From: a virus
Virus record (IMG/VR): IMGVR_UViG_3300020468_000047
Location: 1-29,431 of that record
DNA: 29,431 bases
Reading direction: 5' to 3' (one strand)
Position 1 is the first letter of the stretch; the number at the start of each line of letters is the position of its first letter. Under the pieces are notes generated by a model. It had not been told where the DNA came from. It searched no databases and saw only the letters and a list, made by a program, of their open reading frames with translations. A program made the position numbers and the translations under genes. Below, piece by piece: positions 1-8,184 of the stretch.

Positions 1-1
1 T

Positions 2-14
2 GGTCGTTCATACG
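2..14. repeat. Left terminal 13-base repeat, possible cos
   Basis: GGTCGTTCATACG is identical to the last 13 bases of the window. Position 1 (T) does not match the base before the right copy (G), so the repeat is exactly 13 bases. It lies about 80 bases upstream of the small terminase gene, where lambda-type phages have cos. A filled-in 5' overhang of 12-14 bases would give this pattern. A short assembly overlap of a circular genome would look the same. Confidence 0.7.
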
Positions 15-48
15 CACGATATTTTTTTAGCGTGGAGTTCACAAGTCC

Positions 49-86
49 CTTTACACACTTTACAATGAAAATATACAGCCTTTACA
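49..86 (+). repeat. Three CTTTACA repeats, candidate terminase binding sites
   Basis: The heptamer CTTTACA occurs at 49-55, 58-64 and 80-86, in the same orientation, between the terminal repeat and the small terminase gene. In lambda the small terminase subunit binds repeated sites (cosB) between the cut site and its own gene, so this arrangement is compatible with a cosB-like element. The repeats are seen. The function is inference, and short AT-rich repeats can arise by chance. Confidence 0.35.
50..77 (+). promoter_or_regulatory. Candidate late promoter upstream of terS
   Basis: TTTACA (50-55), a 16-base spacer and TATACA (72-77) make a fair sigma70-like promoter. It would start transcription near 84, giving a leader of about 10 bases before the ATG at 94. 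It overlaps the CTTTACA repeats, so terminase binding could also affect transcription. No Shine-Dalgarno sequence precedes the ATG. Confidence 0.4.
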
Positions 87-93
87 AATATTT

Positions 94-594
94 ATGAGTT
101 TAATTTCATTTGCAGATCTAGCTACACTAAAAAACGTGTCAAGGCAAGCGATTTACGATAGAAAGCGTAGAGGATTTTTTAATAAAGCTATTGTAAAGCA
201 CAACGGAAAAGAGGTATTAAATTCAGAGATAGCTTTACAACTATGGGAGAAGAATGATGTAAATATTCCAAAACCAACAACAAAAAAGGAATTAAAAGAT
301 AAAATAGATAGCTTACCCGCTGATGAGATACCAGATTTTGCTGAAAGTAAGGCTAAAAGAGAGTTTTATTTAGCAGAATTAGCAAAATTAGACGTAGAAG
401 AGAAGAAAGAACAGTTAGTTAGTGTTGAAGAGATTAAAAAAAGCAGTTTTGTAAAGGCTAGAGCTATAAGAGAAGCATTAACAAATCTAGCTGATAGGTT
501 AAGTCATCAGTTAGCAGGTGAGGATGATGCAAGTGTTATACATAAAATTATTCATAGTGAACATAGAGAAGCACTAGAGAACTTATCACAATGA
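94..594 (+). CDS. terS: Terminase small subunit (Nu1-like)
   Basis: A 166-residue protein placed directly before the large terminase gene, as in lambda-type phages. Residues about 5-30 look like a DNA-binding helix-turn-helix of the MerR/Nu1 kind (ADLATLKNVSRQAIYDRKRR). The middle and C-terminal parts (about 85-165) are long charged helices suited to oligomerisation and contact with the large subunit. Its expected role is to recognise the packaging site and regulate the motor-nuclease. The last codons overlap the large-subunit ATG by 4 bases (ATGA), so the two are probably translationally coupled. The start at 94 is the first ATG and has no Shine-Dalgarno. Identity rests on helix-turn-helix and position. 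Confidence 0.8.
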   Translation: MSLISFADLATLKNVSRQAIYDRKRRGFFNKAIVKHNGKEVLNSEIALQLWEKNDVNIPKPTTKKELKDKIDSLPADEIPDFAESKAKREFYLAELAKLDVEEKKEQLVSVEEIKKSSFVKARAIREALTNLADRLSHQLAGEDDASVIHKIIHSEHREALENLSQ

Positions 595-2456
595 ACGCAT
601 GGGAAGAAGGATTTTTAGCAGGGTTAAGACCAGAAAAGTCTTTAACTGTTAGTGAGTGGTCAGATACTTATAGGATCTTGTCTAGTAAGGCTAGTGCAGA
701 ACCAGGTAAGTGGAGAACAAGTAGAACACCATACTTAAAAGAGCCTATGAATTGTTTAGGTACGCAAAGTCCTATACAACGTGTGGTGTTAATGTTTGCC
801 GCACAGACCGGGAAGACCGAGGCTCAGAACTGTTGGCTTGGCTATGTTATTGACCATGCCCCTGCACCTATGTTACTTGTACAACCTACTTTAGAAATGG
901 GGAAAAGGTTAAGTAAGCAAAGACTAGAAAGTATGATTAATGATACCCCTTGTTTAAGTGAAAAAATTGCACCTGCTAGAACTAGGGATAGTGGTAATAC
1001 ATTAAGCAATAAAGAATTTCCTGGTGGGATGATGCTAATTACAGGAGCAAATTCAGCAACAGGACTAAGATCAACACCATGCCGTTATATAAGTTGTGAT
1101 GAGGTGGATGCATTTCCATCTGATGCATCAGGTGAAGGTGATCCTGTAGCACTTGCGGAAAAGAGGGCAACAACATTTAGTACAAGAAAGAAAGTATTAC
1201 TTACATCTACCCCTACAATTAAAGATTTTTCAAGAATAGAAACTGAATATTTAGCATCGGATCAGAGATTATATTTTTTACCATGTCCCATTTGTAATGA
1301 ATATCAAGATTTACGATGGAAACAATTACAGAAAGATGACGAAAAAAATCCTAAATATAAATGTATACATTGTGGTGAGTTGTTTGATGAAAGCCATAAA
1401 ACAAAGATGTTAAGACAAGGTGAATGGAGGGCTATGAAAGAAGGGGACGGTGTTACGGCAGGTTTTAGGCTTAACGGTCTTTATTCACCCTTGGGATGGC
1501 TGTCGTGGCAAGAGATGTTAATGGAATTTAATAAAGCAAAAGGTGATGCACCACTAATAAAAACATTTGTAAATACTAGGCTTGCAGAGACATTCGAGAC
1601 CGACTATGTAAGTTCTATGAGTGCAGAGGGGTTATTAAAAAGATGTGAAAATTATGAACAGGCAACATGTCCAGAAGGGGTTTTATTTCTTACTCAAGGT
1701 GTTGACTGTCAGATAGATAGATTAGAAGTTAGTACATGGGGATGGGGTAAAGGAGAAGAAGCATTTTTAATTGATCATGTACAGCTATGGGGTGATCCTC
1801 ATCAGGCAGAAGTTTGGAAACAGCTAGAAATTATAATTAATCAACAATATGAACATGAGAATGGTAAAAGTTTAGTCCCTGTTATTAGTGCTGTGGACTC
1901 TGGCGGTTTACATACAAGTGAGGTTTATCAGTTTGCTAGAGAAAAAGTAGCACAGGGTGTAATAGCAATTAAAGGACAATCACAGGCAAATAAACCTGCG
2001 ATAGGTAGACCAACAAGAGTTGATATTAATTTTAGAAAAACAAATAGAGCTATAAAAAAAGGAGGGCAGGTCTATCCTTTAGGAGTTGACACTATAAAAA
2101 ATACTTTGATGGGTAGGCTTAAAAATAATAAGGTAGGTAGTAATGGCTATATACATTTTCATGCAAGTACAAGTGAAGATTATTTTAAACAGATAACAGC
2201 GGAAAGACAGATATTAAAAACTAACAGGAGTGGTTTTCAGGTTCCACAATGGGTTAAAAAGGCTACAACTAGGAATGAGTGTTTAGATACTTGGGTATAT
2301 AGTTACGCTGCTATGTGTTTTTATATAAGTAAATTTAATAGAAATACAGTATGGCAACAGTTAGAAAATAAATTAAATGAAACAGATAATGTAGTTAAAC
2401 AAAAAAAAGGTACAATAAAAAGAAGGCCAACAAATGACTTTGTTAACAACTGGTAA
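591..2456 (+). CDS. terL: Terminase large subunit, GpA family
   Basis: A 621-residue packaging ATPase-nuclease of the lambda GpA family, which cuts concatemers and pumps DNA into the prohead. The Walker A-like loop is AAQTGKTE with the lysine at residue 75. Walker B is CDEVDAF with the acidic pair at D170-E171. A zinc-ribbon-like pair (CPIC, then CIHC) lies at about residues 230-262. The C-terminal half should hold the RNase H-like nuclease; VDCQIDRLEVSTWGWG near residue 372 and AVDSGG near 435 fit its acidic strands. Length is close to lambda gpA (641 aa). GpA-type terminases usually make cohesive ends, which matters for the terminal repeat. The Walker A stretch has richer GC than its surroundings. 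Confidence 0.95.
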   Translation: MNAWEEGFLAGLRPEKSLTVSEWSDTYRILSSKASAEPGKWRTSRTPYLKEPMNCLGTQSPIQRVVLMFAAQTGKTEAQNCWLGYVIDHAPAPMLLVQPTLEMGKRLSKQRLESMINDTPCLSEKIAPARTRDSGNTLSNKEFPGGMMLITGANSATGLRSTPCRYISCDEVDAFPSDASGEGDPVALAEKRATTFSTRKKVLLTSTPTIKDFSRIETEYLASDQRLYFLPCPICNEYQDLRWKQLQKDDEKNPKYKCIHCGELFDESHKTKMLRQGEWRAMKEGDGVTAGFRLNGLYSPLGWLSWQEMLMEFNKAKGDAPLIKTFVNTRLAETFETDYVSSMSAEGLLKRCENYEQATCPEGVLFLTQGVDCQIDRLEVSTWGWGKGEEAFLIDHVQLWGDPHQAEVWKQLEIIINQQYEHENGKSLVPVISAVDSGGLHTSEVYQFAREKVAQGVIAIKGQSQANKPAIGRPTRVDINFRKTNRAIKKGGQVYPLGVDTIKNTLMGRLKNNKVGSNGYIHFHASTSEDYFKQITAERQILKTNRSGFQVPQWVKKATTRNECLDTWVYSYAAMCFYISKFNRNTVWQQLENKLNETDNVVKQKKGTIKRRPTNDFVNNW

Positions 2457-2461
2457 ACATT

Positions 2462-3043
2462 ATGTGGAAATCTGATCTACCAACTGTCATAACCGCTGGT
2501 ACAACTATTGAATGGGTAGATGAGGCAACGACCGCTGGGATAAACAAAACTATAAGCTCACCTGATTGGACATTAGAATATTATCTAAGAACAAACACAG
2601 CTAGTGAAGGTCATACAGCTACAGGTACGCAATATTCAGAGAGTACAGGATGGCAATTTACAATAAGTGCTACTGATAGTGCTGGTTTTGCCGCTGGTAA
2701 CTGGTTTTGGGTTGCTAGAGCATTTAAAAGCTCAGATGTATTTGAAATAGGTAGTGGTGAATTAGAAGTAAAACAAAACTTACAATATACTGGTACACCT
2801 TCTGCTATTGATAATAGATCACAAAATGAAATTGATTTAGATGCTGTAACCGCTGCAATTCGAGCTATAATAGCTGATAAGGCGGCTAAGTATTCTATAG
2901 GTGGTAGAAGTTTTGAGCGTATAAATTTACCAGAACTAAGAGCAAGAGAAGCAGAATTAAAAGCTAGAGTATTTAGCGAAAAGAGGTATAGTTTAATAAG
3001 TCAGGGTTTAGGAGACCCTAAAACACTCTATGTACGCTTTTAG
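2462..3043 (+). CDS. gpW-like head completion protein with N-terminal beta domain
   Basis: A 193-residue protein between terminase and portal, the place of gene W in lambda. Residues about 125-193 (IRAIIADKAAKYSIGGRSFE, then a helix with LPELRAREAELKAR, ending TLYVRF) resemble the short gpW fold that closes the filled head and receives the tail. Residues 1-110 are rich in Thr, Trp and Gly in alternating strands (TAGTTIEWVDEATT, WQFTISATD, GNWFWVARA) and look like an immunoglobulin-like domain. Lambda gpW is only 68 aa, so the N-terminal domain is an addition that may decorate the neck. The gpW call rests on position and weak pattern. Confidence 0.55.
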   Translation: MWKSDLPTVITAGTTIEWVDEATTAGINKTISSPDWTLEYYLRTNTASEGHTATGTQYSESTGWQFTISATDSAGFAAGNWFWVARAFKSSDVFEIGSGELEVKQNLQYTGTPSAIDNRSQNEIDLDAVTAAIRAIIADKAAKYSIGGRSFERINLPELRAREAELKARVFSEKRYSLISQGLGDPKTLYVRF

Positions 3044-3052
3044 GTAACTTAA

Positions 3053-4636
3053 ATGGGCTTAATTAATGCTTGGAGGGGCTTAATTTCCTCTAACGATGAT
3101 CTAAATAAACGTAGAAATCGTTTAAAAAGGATGTATTCGGGTGCAAGAGTAGATAGAACTAACCTTTCTTGGATTACACCTTTATCTTCTCCTGATCAAA
3201 GTTATAAAAATTCTATTAATACATTACGCAAAAGGGTACATGATTTAGTACGAAATAATAACTATGCAGCACAAGCAATAAGATATGCAACTAATCAAAT
3301 TGTAGGTCAGGGTGTAACAATGCAAGCGCAGATTAAAAGTCAGCGTGGCGGTACTCCTAATACTAGGATTAATGAAAGTATTGAAGGTGCATGGAGTAGA
3401 TGGGGAAGAAAAGATAGCTGTGATATTCGTGGTGTTTTATGTTTTTCTGAATTAGAAAGATTAGCTGTAAGATCAATGATAGAAAGCGGAGAATGTTTTA
3501 TTGTTATCCATAGAAAAGCATACGGCAGAAGTAAAATTCCTTTTTCATTAGAAGTATTAGAAGCAGAACAGTTAGATGAGGATTATAAAGGTGCTACTAA
3601 AAGCAATAAGAATGTATGGCGGTTAGGAATAGAGCTAAGTCCAGAAGGTAGGGCTGTAAGTTATGCGTTCCTAAAAAAACATCCTGGTGATACAAACTTT
3701 GCAACAGTACCAGAAGAAAGAAGGCATATTATTGTGCCTGCTAAAGATGTTATCCATTTGTTTATGCCGCTAAGACCAGGCCAACACAGGGGAGTCCCAT
3801 TCTTAGCTAGTGCTATAAACCATTTACATCAATTAGATGGATATATAGAAGCAACAGTAGTTGGACAACGTGCAAGCTCTGCACTAATGGGATTTATTAC
3901 AAGTCCAGAAGGTGAACTAGATGCAGGTGGTGAAGTATTTGATTATGAACGTGTAAGCGGATTTGAACCTGGTTCTTTTAAATATCTAGCACCAGGAGAA
4001 TCTATATCTGTACCTGATTTAGATAAAGCTAATGGAGAGTTTGAACCATTTGTAAGATCAATGCTCAGAAGCATGGCAAGCGGTTTGGGGTGCAGTTTCG
4101 AGGCTATAAGTTCTGACTACAGTCAATCTAATTACAGTAGTAGCAGGCTTGCAATGCTACAGGATAGAGATCACTGGAGAACAATACAGAAGATGTTAAA
4201 AGAAAGTTTTTATCAACCTATATTTGAAGCATGGTTAGAAATGGCAGTATTAAGTGGCACATTGTCATTGCCAACATATTCAACAACCCCTGAAGTGTAC
4301 GAGAAGGTCAGATGGGTATGCAGGGGTTATTCATATATTGATCCTCAAAAAGAAATTGCTGCCCAGCGTGATGCAATAAGGTCGGGCTTAAAAACGTTGT
4401 CACAATGTATTGCAGAAAATGGTGGGGATGTGGAAGAATTTTTCATTGCAAGACAGACAGAACTGGCAAAACTTGATGAACTAAATATTATTACTGATAG
4501 TGATCCATCAGCTACAAATAAATCAGGGGGCTCACAATATAAACCAGTAGGAACTATTGATCCTTTTGGTGATACGCAACCACCCACAGGTGAGGATGGA
4601 GAAAATGTAGCGGATGGTTCTGATGGCAGTTATTAA
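3053..4636 (+). CDS. Portal protein, lambda GpB family
   Basis: A 527-residue portal subunit. The portal is the dodecameric ring at one head vertex through which DNA enters and leaves. Family signatures are NNYAAQAIRYATNQIVGQG near residue 65-80, SMIESGECFIVIHRKAYG near 143, LEVLEAEQLDED, a ...RPGQHRGVPFLA motif near 245, and ISSDYSQSNYSSSRLAMLQD near 350, all typical of GpB portals. The length matches lambda gpB (533 aa). The C-terminus is a low-complexity acidic Gly/Ser tail. The gene's end overlaps the next start by 23 bases (or 14, if the next gene starts at 4623). Confidence 0.95.
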   Translation: MGLINAWRGLISSNDDLNKRRNRLKRMYSGARVDRTNLSWITPLSSPDQSYKNSINTLRKRVHDLVRNNNYAAQAIRYATNQIVGQGVTMQAQIKSQRGGTPNTRINESIEGAWSRWGRKDSCDIRGVLCFSELERLAVRSMIESGECFIVIHRKAYGRSKIPFSLEVLEAEQLDEDYKGATKSNKNVWRLGIELSPEGRAVSYAFLKKHPGDTNFATVPEERRHIIVPAKDVIHLFMPLRPGQHRGVPFLASAINHLHQLDGYIEATVVGQRASSALMGFITSPEGELDAGGEVFDYERVSGFEPGSFKYLAPGESISVPDLDKANGEFEPFVRSMLRSMASGLGCSFEAISSDYSQSNYSSSRLAMLQDRDHWRTIQKMLKESFYQPIFEAWLEMAVLSGTLSLPTYSTTPEVYEKVRWVCRGYSYIDPQKEIAAQRDAIRSGLKTLSQCIAENGGDVEEFFIARQTELAKLDELNIITDSDPSATNKSGGSQYKPVGTIDPFGDTQPPTGEDGENVADGSDGSY

Positions 4637-7202
4637 TGGCACTGAAATAGACCTTATGCCTTCAGGAGGTATGAAAGAAGAAGCACAAAGATTTAAAGAT
4701 TGGAGGGCTGAAGGAAAGAAAGGCGGTACAGAAGTAGCGGTAAGGAGGGCTAATCAAATATTAAGCGGTAATGAACTAACTCCAGATACAGTAATAAAGA
4801 TGTCAGCATGGTTTGCAAGACATGAATCAGATAAAACTGGACAAGGCTTTACACCCGATGAGGATGGCTACCCAAGTAAAGGCAGAGTAGCGTGGGCGGC
4901 CTGGGGTGGTGATGCAGGTAAAAGTTTTTCTGATGCAAAATCAGCTAGAATACAAGAATTAAGAAACAATGATTCTATGGCTAAAACAAAACGCTCAAAA
5001 TCTAAACGTGCAGAACCAGATGAGTTATCAGTAGGTGATTCTGTTAGATGGGGTGCAAGTGGCGGTACTGCTAGAGGTGTTATAGATTCTATTGAACGTG
5101 ATGGGACTATAAATGTACCTGATTCTGATTTTGAAATTACAGGAACAGAAGATGACCCCGCTGCATTAATTACTGTTTATAGAGAAAATGACGGAGAGTT
5201 TGAAGCAACAGATGTAAAGGTAGGTCATAAATTCAGCACACTAACTAAGATAGATACATTAAGAAGTGTTACAACTGTATTAAAACGTAGCGGTGAAACT
5301 TCTTTTTCTGCACAGGAAGATAACACATATGAGTTTAGTTTTTCTAGTACTTACCCTGTAGAAAGATCTTTTGGTACTGAGATACTAAGCCATGACGAGG
5401 GTGCAATAGATTTTGGTAGGCTAAATGGTGGCGTAGCTCCTGTGTTATGGAATCACGATATGGATTCTGTGATAGGTATTGTTCGTAATGCATATTTGGA
5501 CAAAGATAAGAAAAAAGCTAGAGCAGTTGTTGAATTAAGCAGAAATCCTAAGGCACAGGAAGTAAAAAGAGATATAGATGACGGTATTCTAAGTGCAATT
5601 AGCGTAGGCTATCGCATTTTAGAAATGGAAGAAAGAGAAATAGAAGGAACTAACGCATTTTTAGCTACAAGATGGGAACCGCATGAGGTAAGTGTTGTTG
5701 CTTCGCCTGCCGCACCAGATGTAGGTATTTCGAGAGGGTTAATTGATGAGAACACTATGCCTAGTGCTAAAAAACAAGATATAGTAGAAGATAAGCGTGT
5801 AAACGCAGCGTCATCTGACGCACAACCGTCAAATTCTAAAAAACAACTAACTATGGAAAAAGAACAACTTGATCTAGAAGTTGTGCGTAGTGAAGCTACT
5901 AAAAAGGCTCAATCCGCAGAACGCACAAGAATTAGAGAGATCAACTCCATGTGTGAAAAGCGTGGTTTTAGTGATTTAGCAGACCAACTAATTAATAATG
6001 GTTCTTCTGTTGATTCATGCAGACAGGCAATCTTAGAAAGAATAGATGCAAAGCCTATTGAAACTGCAAAGCCTATTGAAGAGCAGTTATCACCAAAAGA
6101 AAAAGAACAGTATGCTAGAAATTACAAAATCACATCTGGTATCAGAGGTCTTATCACAGGTGATTGGTCAGATAAATCTTCTGGTTTTGCTAGAGAGATT
6201 TCACAACAGATTGCTAAAGACTCTCAAAGATCTAACAGTAACGGATCTATTTTTATTCCTTATGGTGCTTTAGCTTCAAGGGCGACTTACGTCACAACGG
6301 GGGCTACGACTGGAGGTAACATTGTTGCAACCGACCTTTTAGCGGACGATTTTACCGAGGCGTTACGCAATTCTACGGTTATGGTTGGCCTGGGGGTTCA
6401 GACACTTTCTGGCCTAGTTGGAGATGTCGCGATTCCCAGGCGTTCAGGTGTTGCTTCAACAGGGTACTTAAGTTCTGAAACAGGTGCATTGTCACAAGCT
6501 GAGTCAACATTTGACCAAATTACAATGACACCTAAGACACTTGGTACATTGTCTAAATATTCTAGAAATATGCTTATTCAAGCAACTCCAGGAATTGAAG
6601 ATCTTATAAGGTCAGATTTAAGCTCAGGCATAAACGTTGGTCTAGATCTTGGAATCCTCAATGGTAGCGGTTCTTCTGGACAGCCGACCGGCCTATTACA
6701 ACAGAGTGGAATCGGAAGTGTAGCGATGGGAACTAATGGTGGTGCTATTACAGTAGATGCATTAGTTGACCTAGAAACAGCCATGATGGAAGACAATGCC
6801 GCTGTTAATGCTGATTCTATTTCTTATGTAACTAACGCTAAGGTGTTAGGTGCTATTAAGAAACTAAAAACATCAGGTGGTGAGTATCTTGTTAACAACA
6901 ACCTACAGGCAATAGGCAGAGGCGGTACACCATTAGTAGTTAATGGATATCCTTTAGCAATGACTAATCAAGTACCTAGCAACCTTACAAAAGGTTCTAC
7001 TTCTGGTTCTTGTTCTGCAGTTCTTATGGGTGACTTTAGCCAGGCAATTTTAGGGTTGTTTGGGTCGGGGCTGGAAATCACAGTTGGTGAAGATAGTGAC
7101 GACTTCGCGAAGAACTTAACATCTGTTAAGGGTGTAGTTGCATTTGATGTAGCTGTTAGACACGCTCAGTCATTCGCAGCGATCTTAGACGTAACCACAT
7201 AA
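4614..7202 (+). CDS. Head maturation protease fused to HK97-fold major capsid protein
   Basis: An 862-residue multidomain polyprotein. Residues about 1-115 carry a small domain (RFKDWRAEGKKGG, MSAWFARHESDKTGQGFTPD, WAAWGGDAG) that I associate with phage head genes. Residues about 135-210 look like a small SH3/Tudor-like barrel (VGDSVRWGASGGTARGVIDS). Residues about 225-375 are the prohead serine protease (U35/HK97 type), with His281 in LWNHD, Ser330 in SAISVGYR and the later EVSVVASPAAP. Residues about 410-530 are charged helices like a scaffolding delta domain. Residues about 540-862 are the capsid subunit, beginning near SNGSIFIPYGAL. Self-cleavage around 530-545 would release mature capsid. 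Start 4614 or 4623 are both possible. Confidence 0.9.
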   Translation: MVLMAVINGTEIDLMPSGGMKEEAQRFKDWRAEGKKGGTEVAVRRANQILSGNELTPDTVIKMSAWFARHESDKTGQGFTPDEDGYPSKGRVAWAAWGGDAGKSFSDAKSARIQELRNNDSMAKTKRSKSKRAEPDELSVGDSVRWGASGGTARGVIDSIERDGTINVPDSDFEITGTEDDPAALITVYRENDGEFEATDVKVGHKFSTLTKIDTLRSVTTVLKRSGETSFSAQEDNTYEFSFSSTYPVERSFGTEILSHDEGAIDFGRLNGGVAPVLWNHDMDSVIGIVRNAYLDKDKKKARAVVELSRNPKAQEVKRDIDDGILSAISVGYRILEMEEREIEGTNAFLATRWEPHEVSVVASPAAPDVGISRGLIDENTMPSAKKQDIVEDKRVNAASSDAQPSNSKKQLTMEKEQLDLEVVRSEATKKAQSAERTRIREINSMCEKRGFSDLADQLINNGSSVDSCRQAILERIDAKPIETAKPIEEQLSPKEKEQYARNYKITSGIRGLITGDWSDKSSGFAREISQQIAKDSQRSNSNGSIFIPYGALASRATYVTTGATTGGNIVATDLLADDFTEALRNSTVMVGLGVQTLSGLVGDVAIPRRSGVASTGYLSSETGALSQAESTFDQITMTPKTLGTLSKYSRNMLIQATPGIEDLIRSDLSSGINVGLDLGILNGSGSSGQPTGLLQQSGIGSVAMGTNGGAITVDALVDLETAMMEDNAAVNADSISYVTNAKVLGAIKKLKTSGGEYLVNNNLQAIGRGGTPLVVNGYPLAMTNQVPSNLTKGSTSGSCSAVLMGDFSQAILGLFGSGLEITVGEDSDDFAKNLTSVKGVVAFDVAVRHAQSFAAILDVTT

Positions 7203-7214
7203 TTGGTTTACTAT

Positions 7215-7243
7215 AAGGGGTGTAACAACCCCTTTTTTTTTTT
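7215..7243 (+). terminator. Rho-independent terminator after the capsid gene
   Basis: AAGGGGT (7215-7221), a six-base loop and ACCCCTT (7228-7234) form a 7-bp GC-rich stem followed by an unbroken run of 11 T (7233-7243). It lies 12 bases after the capsid stop codon. The T run ends directly at the ATG of the next gene, so tail genes must be reached by readthrough or from another promoter. Confidence 0.9.
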
Positions 7244-7408
7244 ATGAAAATTAAGTGCCTAAAAAATGTTTGTGCTAGTGGTGAAAGTTTAGTATCAGGC
7301 CAAACTTATGATGTGTCAGAAAAAGATGCAGAATTATTAATCTCAATGGGTAGAGCAGAAGTCTATACACCAAAACCAAAAGTAAAAAAAACAACAAGTA
7401 AAAAGTAA
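7244..7408 (+). CDS. Small head/connector-region protein
   Basis: A 54-residue basic protein: MKIKCLKNVCASGESLVSGQ opens it, followed by TYDVSEKDAELLISMGRAEV and a Lys-rich tail. The pattern of a small beta domain in which a helix leads to GRAE is common in tiny phage proteins found between capsid and connector genes. I know no demonstrated function. Its ATG touches the terminator T run and its stop abuts the next ATG with no gap. It has no Shine-Dalgarno. Composition and tight packing make it a convincing gene. Confidence 0.75.
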   Translation: MKIKCLKNVCASGESLVSGQTYDVSEKDAELLISMGRAEVYTPKPKVKKTTSKK

Positions 7409-7696
7409 ATGCCATTTACTGAAGATGCAACAACACAAAATGTATATCTAGATGATTTTGGTGTTAGCTGTACATCAGGTGGTACTACTGCAAAAGGAAT
7501 TTTAGAACAACCAGATCAAATACTTGCAGGGGATATGATTATAAGTACTGAATATGAATTGATTACAAAAACTTCTGATTTTGGTACTTTAGTTTCTGGG
7601 GATAGTATTACTGTTGATAGTGTTGCATATACTGTAAGAGATCTAAGAAAAGAAAATGATGGTGTATTTTGTCGTATTAGTCTACAGAAAACCTAA
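7409..7696 (+). CDS. Head-tail connector, lambda FII-like
   Basis: A 95-residue, mostly beta-strand protein. The ordering KGILEQPDQI, then GDSITVDSVAYTVRDLRKE, then a last strand RISLQKT is the pattern of the gpFII/Phage_attach family, which sits at the head neck and gives the tail its docking surface. It lies after the capsid gene and before the tail terminator, as expected except that the gene Z position between them is empty. Start codon immediately follows the previous stop; its own stop overlaps the next ATG by one base. Confidence 0.75.
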   Translation: MPFTEDATTQNVYLDDFGVSCTSGGTTAKGILEQPDQILAGDMIISTEYELITKTSDFGTLVSGDSITVDSVAYTVRDLRKENDGVFCRISLQKT

Positions 7697-8121
7697 TGAC
7701 TACTAAAAGAGAAACAATATTAGCAAGAATTGCAACAGTATTAGCTGGTACTACAGGTGTTTCTGATCGTATCTTTAGAAGTCGTACCACTGCATTAACA
7801 AGGGCTGAAACTCCTAGTATTATTATTGAGCCTCAGAATGATGTAGTAGAACAAACAACATCACTGCCAACTTTAGACCATACATTAACTGTAAGAATTA
7901 GTGTTGTTGTAAGAAGTGGAACACCACATCAAACGGCAGATCCTACAGTAGAAAATATGCACAGTAGATTAATGGCAGATTTAACAGTTAATGGTAATGC
8001 TATTGATATACAGCCTGCGGATACTTCATTTGAATTTATAGATGCGGATCAATCAGGCGGTATAATCGGTTGCGAATATGACATTAGATATAGAACAAAT
8101 GTTGATGATTTAAGTCAATGA
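7696..8121 (+). CDS. Tail terminator protein, lambda gpU-like
   Basis: A 141-residue protein. Features are an N-terminal helix (RETILARIATVLAGTTGVSD), then RIFRSRTTALTRAETPSIII, then strands with LDHTLTVRISVVVRSG. This is the usual outline of phage tail terminator proteins, which cap the tail tube at fixed length and bind the head connector. It is followed by the tail tube gene, the same order as U-V in lambda. Start overlaps the previous stop as TAATG. The fold assignment is by pattern only. Confidence 0.75.
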   Translation: MTTKRETILARIATVLAGTTGVSDRIFRSRTTALTRAETPSIIIEPQNDVVEQTTSLPTLDHTLTVRISVVVRSGTPHQTADPTVENMHSRLMADLTVNGNAIDIQPADTSFEFIDADQSGGIIGCEYDIRYRTNVDDLSQ

Positions 8122-8184
8122 TAGTTACATTATTTCTATAAGGGTTTATGATATGTACATAGTGTCTATTAGGTAATCAGGTAA

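Noticed and set aside
8122-8184. Promoter before the tail tube gene
   Set aside because: A TATGAT box exists near 8147 but the -35 region (TTACAT) matches only two consensus positions; left as a plain intergenic gap.
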